In this document: in pieces, positions 57,301 through 64,000 of the stretch
How positions within the stretch are numbered: position 1 is the first letter of the stretch
Layout: each line of letters starts with the position of its first letter
Assembly: GCF_018143015.1 (NCBI RefSeq)
Contig: NC_054753.1
Span: 25,942,462 to 26,006,461, forward strand
DNA length: 64,000 bases
Direction: 5' to 3'
From: Lytechinus variegatus
Lineage: Eukaryota; Echinodermata; Echinoidea; Temnopleuroida; Toxopneustidae
Program-made: the position numbers and the translations under genes
The notes under the pieces: model-generated
Database searches by the model: none
The model's input: only the letters and a program-made list of their open reading frames with translations
Told to the model about the DNA's origin: nothing

Positions 57301-59291
57301 CATAAAAATAAGCCCCACAATCAATGGCAAAGCCTTATGTTACAAGGCTAAGGACTGAAGATATGAGACCCTGTCTTAATGGAGAAACTTACATCGGGGA
57401 CCGTTAAAGCATAGTGATTGATCAGGGGCTGATATAAATGACTGATTGCATTGAATATTGTGTATGATCAATTGTAAAAATGAGCCCCACAATCAATGGC
57501 AAAGATTCATGTTATGGGTCCCAGGCCTGAAGATATGTGGCCCTGTCTTAATGGAGAAACTTACATCAGGGACCGTTAAAGCATAGTGATTGACCATAGG
57601 CTGATTTCTACAATTGACTGCAGTGATTATTGTGTATAATCAATCCTAAGATTAGTCTTACCATCAATTACATAGCTTTAGGTTACAGGGCCCTTGGGTC
57701 TTTATCACAAAGCTTAGAAATCATCCTAAGAGAATATCTTTATGATTGATTGCATGGACCACAATGTACAATAAATCGTGAAAATCAAGTGTACAATCAA
57801 ATGCTAACCTTTGTATAACAGGGCCCTGGAGTGCTTGATTTGGTCAGTTAATAACCCTAACTAAACCAAAGGTGAATGGCAAACTCTTTACACCTACTGT
57901 TTTATGGGAAGCCTTTAAGAGATACCATGTCAGGTGTATAACACTAGGATACTAATATTACCATGACCAAACCATGAAACTTTGACTGCTAAACCCTTAA
58001 CACATACTGTTCTCTTAGAAAACCTTATCAGGAGCAGCAGATCTGGTGTACGACACTTAATTTGCAAAATAACCAATTCTAAACCATGCTTAAAAGTCAA
58101 ACTGCATTCATTGAACCCCTCACTAGGAGCAGAACACCTGGTGTAGTACAGTAAAGTGGTAAAATAACCACTATTAAACTAACTAAAGATAAATAAGAAA
58201 CCATTAACATATATTTTTCCTCTGAAAAGCCCTTATTAGGTGCAACAGATATGGTATTCTACACTAAATTGGTACATTACCCAATTTTGAATAATAATTG
58301 AAATGCCAAATTTCCACTTATTTTCAGAGAAGCCCTTTAAACTGGTGTATACAATAAGTAATCAACATCCACTTCTAAACCACACTTAAAAGTCAAACCA
58401 TTTCCACATACTGTTTTCAGGGAAGCCCTTGAAGGCAACCGATCTGGTGTACTTGACAAGATCGGATAGCTGTCTTGAGAGAACGAACGCCCTCTTCCGG
58501 TTTGTGGAGCTGAGTCGTTGTTTCCGATGCTCTGCATGTTGGTTTTCATTAGTGCACCCTTCTAAGTCATCGTCACGGGAAGATGAGCGATCAAATTCCA
58601 TACTGCTGTTGTTGTCCGACTCTGATGAGTGCTGAAGCTTGGCTCTCCTCTGAAATAATGAAATCAATGAAGAGAAAATTGAAGACAATGTTCATTGATA
58701 GTTTGATTCCTAGTACAATCATTTCTTCTTTTCTAATATCTTCCCCAACGTTGTCTGTTATTATTTCACATTTAATTTATTTATTTTTTTAAAATATGCT
58801 ATATGTCTATGATATGTACCTGTTACATCGAAATTGTACATTAATTTTTACACTACTGCCCGCATCGACAGTTATGCGTCATGACCTGGGACGATCTCAA
58901 CTTTTATTATGTTTTGAATTGACCTCGTAAATTTCTTTCCTTTATTGTGATTTCAATAAAGTGATATCAATTCAATGACAAGATTGGGTGAAAAATGATT
59001 ATCAGCTTTATTGCTTGGACATGCTCCTAGCAGAATTATCTTTATCATCATTATCATCATCTTCTTCATTACCAGCATCATCACCACCACCACCACAGTC
59101 ATCATCATCCTCCTCCTCCTCCACCTCCTAATCATCATCACTACTATCATTGTTACTATCATAGTTGTTATTATCATCATATTACTATCATTGAATAAAC
59201 TTACTCTAGTGGCTTTTAACTTTTTGAAGGTTCCTGTGAGACCTGTTCTGCCATTCCTGGAAGCCTTGTTTTCAGTATTCTTTTCCTTAAG
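39692..59291 (-). CDS. PLCH: Phospholipase C eta, 3' part (linker, Y, C2, long tail)
   Basis: Phosphoinositide-specific phospholipase C, cleaving PIP2 to IP3 and diacylglycerol at the plasma membrane. Exons: 59205-59291 and 58412-58649 (X-Y linker, then Y start [16 protein letters not shown]), 55073-55252 (Y, with [16 protein letters not shown]), 54007-54114 ([16 protein letters not shown]), 53217-53347, 52546-52630, 50536-50682 and 50064-50143 (C2: [28 protein letters not shown]), 49366-49532, 48756-48946, 39692-44544. Phases agree throughout, giving about 2,088 residues. The substrate-binding Arg and Tyr of the Y half (R-V-Y) and the C2 acidic loop residues are present. The linker (SRNGR), the long Ser-rich tail and the terminal VYFMLNV resemble vertebrate PLCH1/2 as I recall them, hence eta rather than beta, gamma or delta. 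The PH, EF-hand and X domains lie beyond 64,000. One junction (55,073/54,114) lacks a normal GT donor. Confidence 0.9.
43760..43975 (-). repeat. In-frame 27-bp repeat, eight copies, in PLC eta tail
   Basis: Encodes eight successive 9-residue units, consensus [81 protein letters not shown]. Length is exactly 216 nt with no frame change. Asn-x-Ser spacing is regular. Confidence 0.9.
45755..46010 (-). mobile_element. tRNA-Val-like SINE, family 2
   Basis: Head at about 45,932-46,010: box A GGCTCAGTTGGTAGAGC, anticodon-loop CTCACAA (CAC), box B GGGTTCAAACCCC. A body with GGCGCTGCACAGCGGCTGCC and a short AT-rich repeat tail follows, so it is a SINE, not a tRNA gene. Confidence 0.8.
46030..46230. 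repeat. Purine-rich minisatellite
   Basis: Nearly 200 bases of GGAGGAAGAGAATTA-type units with almost no pyrimidines except TT. Proline/leucine-rich open frames on the other strand are artefacts. Confidence 0.8.
49031..49140 (-). pseudogene. Decayed duplicate of PLC eta exon 48756-48946
   Basis: On the minus strand this repeats the acceptor and first ~95 bases of the neighbouring PLC exon (acceptor ttggtatcag, then codons for HSTTAL and the [13 protein letters not shown] segment). One base is lost in the LLVEG region, so the frame breaks against the good copy. The 3' half ([13 protein letters not shown]) and a donor are missing. The two copies are separated by AT-rich simple sequence. It lies inside the intron between exons 49366-49532 and 48756-48946, upstream of the intact copy, so its acceptor could compete in splicing. 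Confidence 0.75.
51767..51955 (+). mobile_element. tRNA-derived SINE, family 1
   Basis: Head 51,771-51,845 (GGCCGAGTGGCC, GGGTTCGATCC), then the same body as the copy at 25,445-25,632, ending in an A-run. Anticodon stem does not pair. Confidence 0.75.
52110..52410 (+). mobile_element. tRNA-derived SINE, family 3
   Basis: A box B-like GGGTTCGAATCCC near 52,160 follows a weak box A; the body has GGTGAATGGGTACCCAGTAG and GCGCCTAGGCAGCCCAGC; the tail is (ATT)n at 52,385-52,408. Confidence 0.75.
54221..54400. repeat. (ACT)n microsatellite
   Basis: About 180 bases of nearly pure ACT/CTT triplets in a PLC eta intron. Poly-Leu, poly-Thr and poly-Val open frames are translations of it. Confidence 0.95.
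55410..55735 (+). mobile_element. LINE 3'-end fragment (CR1/L2-like)
   Basis: Ends with TGCGCCTTGAGCA...GATAGCGCCTTATAAATCAC followed by TTATTA-type repeats, the usual 3' end of CR1/L2-like LINEs in marine invertebrates. No reverse transcriptase remains. Confidence 0.5.
55990..57650. repeat. 175-bp tandem array, nine units, with 520-bp HOR
   Basis: GAGAAACTTACATC recurs at 56,162, 56,338, 56,513, 56,691, 56,862, 57,034, 57,210, 57,382 and 57,554 (steps 171-178). The block 56,641-57,120 is repeated almost exactly 520 bp later. Units contain the GGGGCCC/CAATCA motifs of a TIR element seen at about 56,010-56,130 and 57,660-57,840. Lies in a PLC eta intron. Confidence 0.9.
57890..58470 (-). repeat. 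~103-bp decayed array that includes a PLC exon end
   Basis: TACACCAG-like starts recur (plus-strand positions near 58,444, 58,342, 58,249, 58,137, 58,041, 57,928), each followed by AAGGGCTTCCCTGAAAACAG-like sequence. The first unit is the coding end and donor of exon 58412-58649; the other five lie in the intron. Confidence 0.75.
59030..59200. repeat. (ATC)n-type microsatellite
   Basis: TCATCA/CCTCCT/TTATTA triplets directly downstream of the PLC exon 59205-59291 donor. Confidence 0.9.
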
Positions 59292-62200
59292 CTAAAAGTT
59301 GGAACAAAGTAAAAGGAAGATATTTTCATTTATTAGTTTATTCTGTTATCAAACATAACCATATATTAAATTATACCTGTTTTTTCATTACTCAAATACT
59401 ATTATTTTTACTTCAGGTTATTAAAATTTGGGGTTGAAAAATCATCACTTCTAACAAACTTTATTCATGTAGTATATTTTATACAACATGCTAACAGACA
59501 TATATACCAATGCTAAAAATATATATACCAATATATACCAATGCTAAAAAATCGTCATCACTGTGCAATATTATTCATTTAATTCATTCTCATTCTTCCA
59601 TTGTAAAATACCGATGCAGAATATAATGTTAAACTGGATAAATAGTTGAGAGGATGGAACATATATGAAAATCCATAGCCAGATATATTTTCAGTCAGTT
59701 CACATCATTATTCAAATCATGTATTTTGATACATGATATAACAATTTTATTTTTATTCCTTTGAAGTTATGCACTTTTACGTAATACAAAAATATTTTTT
59801 CTTACGATTGAAGAAGAATATAAGGTGACTGATTCTGATATACATGTAATGAAGCAGTACTGTTATGAAATGAGAAAAAAAGCTACAGGATTTTGAACTA
59901 AATACTGATTTAAATTTATATCTCAAAGATTACTCAAATGTCATATACACTTTTCAAATTGTGTCAAATACACTTTCAACGACCTCAGAAATATGACAAA
60001 GCTCTACAATTCGGATCTATAAGGCATATGGAGAGATCTAGAAACTATAGAGTTCTACGGACTAAGAGGGCTGCTTTATATTAGCATGGAGAATAAAAAG
60101 GCAAGCGAAGTGTCAGTTTAATTTTGGCAGAATAAAAGATGAAATGCTGGGTGTGCAAGATGAAGAATATGACTTTTCCCTTCATCTTCTGTTTGTAGTA
60201 CCCTTTTTGAATAAGACAGCGCAATTTCTAAAAGCAACTTAATGAAAATATAGTTAGACATGAATCCAAAATACACGCTCATGTTAAGAAGTAATAATTC
60301 ATTACATGTTTAACAAATGATAGGTGACCAGCCACCCCAAACCCACAATAATTGTGAAAAATGAATTTTCAATATTTTCCTTGAGTTAAAAAGAGCATAT
60401 CATAAGCTTTAAAATGATATATAACTTATCAAAATTAATCAACAATAACCCACATAAAGTACTTAATTGAATGCAGAAGAAAGCTCTAAAAAATAAAGAG
60501 AAAACAATGCTTTAAGTTTGGGGTTCACTCAAGCATGGGATGCGATTACTTCGAAATCTCAGGGAAACTCCCAGACCAGTTTACACTCACTTATATCAAA
60601 GAAAGTATATTGTTTTCTATTCAATTTTACAAATAAAAATTTTGACAGTATGAAGAAGAAGAATTACTCTTTTAGACAATTTATTATTTTTTGTCTGCCT
60701 TTTAAAAACCAAATTACTATTTTGGCTATTTACAGAGAACCTTACCCGGCCACTCATTGTTGGATTTGGGGTGTCTGGTCACATCTACACCCATTACTTT
60801 GTGTTGCTGATTGAGCAACTAAGCATGTAAATCAATTACATGTATCTAGGACCCAGCGCAGAGGGATGCAATCAAACAAAACTTCATTTCCAACCAATAA
60901 AATGCATGTATAAGGGACTTGCCATTGATTGTTTGAACTGCATTTAAATGAAAATTTTTCTGAAACAGGCAGCTGATCCGTAACCAAGAGAGTGTTGCAA
61001 GAAAATCAATTTCGAAACCAAGTTGCAAATTTACAGATCAATTTCAACTAATGCAAATCAGTATATAGTTGCCGATATATAATAAGAATCAGACCAGCAA
61101 ACAATTACAAATCTGCAAGACTTATGATTGATTTGGGGACCTAAAATGGACTTGCAATTGATTTCTTGCAAGTTTCTTGCAACATACCATTAGTTTGTGT
61201 TGCAGGCCCCTTATATTAAATTTGGCAGAGGTGGATTATTTCATATTTAGCTTTCCATTAAGAAATTATGAGGACTAATCACCATGATTGCTATGATCAT
61301 CAAGAAAGCAGAATTTTAACATATAATAAGAGCCTTAGTGATTATTTACCCCCCAAAATTATTTAATCAGGCAAAATGTTTATATACACATGGGAGTCTC
61401 TGTTAACCAGTAAAATATTTTATATAATGATTTTTGGGGATGGTACTCCATGAAAACGATGCTCTGATTTAATCTGGCTATACAATAAGGTTGTAATTGC
61501 AGCAAAGGTGTAAATACAAAAAAATATTTATGAAAAATATTTTTAATGTTTCCAGATGAACAAGAATATTGAGATTTAGCAAAATCACGTAACACATAGC
61601 TACATGTACATAATTTTTGTTTATATGTGGTTATATTTGTTATAAATTGACAAACAAGGCAAGAGAGATGGAGAAAATGGTGTCCAGTACCCCATCTTAC
61701 AAAGATTTGTGATTGATGCGATCAATTGCAACTACGGATGGCCAGCAACGTCAATGTGTAAAATGCTTGTTTGTTCAAAAAATGTCCAGATATGAATGTA
61801 CATCCATAAATTTATTGATTTCTTGACAATTTGGTGAGTTCTCTTTTGTTTACAAAGGACATTTTTCAAATTTCCTGCAGAAGAAATTATGACACTGATG
61901 GATTTCCATACAAAGTTATGATTGATTGGATCAGTTGTACCTCTTTGTAAGATGGGGCCCAGTTCTAAAATGGACTGTAAATGTAAAACCAGGGGCACAC
62001 TCCATACATATGACATATTACACATACAATGTAAAAAATGAAGAGCTAATTCAGCACTTACAGTGCTTGTATAGTGACTGCACTACGAGTGCTTATTTTT
62101 TAGTTTAAATTTGAACTAGAAAATTAGCCCTCGTAGTGCAGTCACTATACAAGCACTGTAAGTACTACATTAGCACTTCATTTTTTTTTACAGTGTATGA

Positions 62201-64000
62201 CACATTTTAAAAAAGCATTTTGAATTAAATGCGAAGGTTCCAAGAAAAATGATTTGTTGAAGTTCGGCATAAAGCTGGAGACACTACAGTCAGAATACCA
62301 AATTGCTTCAAGTATTGTGGTCAGAGTAAAGTTCATATCAGCTTCAAGTCATTGGCAATGATAATGTCAATACGACCCAAACTGACTTTTTATTCCAACA
62401 GGCAGGCTTGAAATAAACTTGAGTTCTGATTTCAACATTCATACCAAAATTCATATTTTTGATCATTCAAATTTCATAAATTGGAATTAAATTCAGAGAG
62501 AAACGGAGTGTGAGCCAGGCTTTAAGCAGACAAGTTATTGGCCAAAGTGATGAAATTGTTCCCGGTAGCATCCTGATGACAAATAGTCATATACTCAATC
62601 CAACAGTCCATCATGACTAAACATATTCCATCTTTTCTTTACCACCCTGGTAATCTTTAGCACCTAAAGGCCTGGTCCCACTGTACTTACGGATGCAGAG
62701 ATGATCTAAAACGGAAAAGAATCTTTCCATCCTTTGGAAAACATTATGTATCTTTGTGCACACTTTGCATACGTGTTTCATACGCTTTATATCCATTGGG
62801 CATCCGTCCACTGTGATTTCATTGTTTGCCCATTTTGTCCATTGTCGGGATCGGGTGAAAGCGGATGGAGCCACCCCAAAATTTTGTTTGTCCGCTGTAT
62901 CCGTTACAAGTACATTTTGTGTCCGTCGGCTAGTGGGACAAGGCCTTTAAAAAGGTATTTGCATTACATTTCAGAAAGAATCCCATTCAGTATCTCTCAA
63001 GCAAGCAACTCTCTTGAATTCCCAAATTGCTTTGTAAATTTATACTAATATGGGAGAATGTGCAACATAAGATGCTGAGCAGGATTCTTACTGAGAGACA
63101 TTACTCAAACTTTTATCAAGATGCATAAAAATCACTCAAATACATCATCACACCACTCAGGCTTTTAAACTTCTGTACACTTTCAGAACAACTATTTTGC
63201 TCAAAATGTTTAGACTTTTTAGGGTAGAGCGGATCCAGGATTTTCTAATAGTGGGGCATATTTTTCTGAGGAAAAATTTGGCAAGCTTTCAAAGGGGGAG
63301 GGGTGCACACTTCTGTTTTAAAGGCATTTTTACATTACAAATTCTAATTTTGCTTTGCTCCCCTCTGGATCTGGCAGTGAGTTCCAGATAGGTACAAGCA
63401 ACAATAATGTCTCCAAAAATGTTTTTAATCATGTGTCCAATTGATGGTGGGGGATTATAATTAATCAAATACATAAACATTGTTTTTCATTACATGTAAG
63501 CATCACATCAAAAACATTCAAACAACACAATGTACTTGGGTATATGAAGATTATTTCAGGATTTTATTCAAACCGAACTAATTACTCAATTTATCTTAAA
63601 CTCGAAGACAGGGTCCAAGGTCTGTTGTATTCTGGGTAATGTGCAAGGAATACAGTAAATTACCAAGGAGGACTGATGTTGAGACTGGATTAAACTGCAA
63701 TCTGTTATCAGTGGGGTCAGGGAAGGAACTTTAAAAATACAAGATTAGGGTGGAAATTTTACTGATATATTGGGCAGGGAAAACAGGAAAAAGGAGGTTA
63801 CACACATGGATCATTAGTTTTCTAAAATATGGACATCATACGTAAAATGCGCCAATCTTGATTGGTGCTTTCATGTTTATCTGCAATCAAAATACGAACA
63901 ATTGGAAGGAATATGCTTAAGTGATTTTCCAATTTTTTTTAGTTTGTAATGATATTTTTTAACATCTTGTTAGGAGTAAAACAAAAATTAAATTCACCCT
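59292..64000. other. Upstream PLC eta intron, no exon recognised
   Basis: I looked for X-domain or other PLC exons on the minus strand and found none. Present are MITEs at about 60,985-61,200 (GCAAGAAA ends), 61,690-61,960 (CCCATCTTACAAAGA ends), 62,027-62,200 and 62,668-62,952 (GGCCTGGTCCCACT / AGTGGGACAAGGCC ends), and hAT end-like sequence at about 63,228-63,375 (GCGGATCCAGG, CTGGATCTGGC). The rest is AT-rich. Confidence 0.55.
62027..62200. mobile_element. Palindromic MITE
   Basis: Arms TACAATGTAAAAAATGAAG... and complement of ...TTCATTTTTTTTACAGTGTA, continuing through TACAGTGCTTGTATAGTGAC. About 70 bp per arm. Confidence 0.75.

Noticed and set aside
55990-57650. CRISPR-like array
   Set aside because: Repeats are 175 bp with no constant-spacer layout, in an animal intron; it is a satellite array.
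1-64000. LTR retrotransposon, retroviral or Polinton remains
   Set aside because: No paired long direct repeats with TG...CA ends and no integrase, protease, capsid or polymerase-B motifs noticed in any frame; the elements seen are DNA transposons, LINEs and SINEs.

Overview
The window is animal nuclear DNA: split genes with GT-AG introns, AT-rich spacers and a dense load of small DNA transposons, tRNA-derived SINEs and 5'-truncated LINEs. The protein content (CYP2-type P450s and a deuterostome-like phospholipase C eta), the GCGAGCGCGAAGCGCGAGC-type internal repeats and the SINE/MITE families fit an echinoderm, most likely a sea urchin. That assignment is from memory of the repeat and protein style, not from a search.

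Three host genes are supported, all on the minus strand. (1) 1,595-13,338: a complete seven-exon CYP2-like cytochrome P450 of 494 residues (gene A). (2) 23,614-29,631: a second complete seven-exon CYP2-like P450 of 492 residues (gene B). Exons 3-7 have identical lengths in both genes (257, 237, 234, 229, 182 nt), so they are a tandem duplicate pair. Each also has a good splice acceptor just before its ATG, implying a non-coding first exon upstream (candidate donors at 16,110 and 32,077). (3) 39,692-59,291: the 3' part of a phospholipase C eta gene (eleven exons: X-Y linker, Y domain, C2 domain and a very long C-terminal tail). The PH, EF-hand and X-domain exons must lie beyond the right edge.

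Region by region: 1-1,300 holds a 156-bp tandem repeat carrying nuclear-receptor DR1-like sites. 1,777-7,230 is intron 6 of gene A, swollen to 5.45 kb by nested transposons (346 bp in gene B). 9,420-10,900 and 18,711-20,687 are hAT-like elements with perfect 8-bp target duplications. 12.1-14.3 kb and 16.3-18.7 kb are packed with inverted-repeat elements. 14.7-15.9 kb is a 5'-truncated LINE with a restriction-like endonuclease tail. 21.0-23.2 kb holds two abutting copies of the element also seen at 2.3-5.3 kb. 30-34.2 kb is gene B upstream sequence with MITEs and a 301-bp tandem repeat. 34.9-36.8 kb is an unusual TTGTCC-rich tract. 37-39.7 kb is AT-rich 3' flank or 3' UTR of the PLC gene. 44.5-59 kb is PLC introns and exons. 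59.3-64 kb is an upstream PLC intron.

The most unusual host features are in the PLC gene: a splice donor whose +1 base is T instead of G, an exon-intron boundary that is one unit of a ~103-bp decayed tandem array, a degenerate duplicate of one exon, a 175-bp intronic array with a 520-bp higher-order unit, and eight 9-residue repeats in the C-terminal tail. I see no new multi-gene system (no defence island, CRISPR or operon), and no LTR, retroviral or Polinton element that I could recognise.
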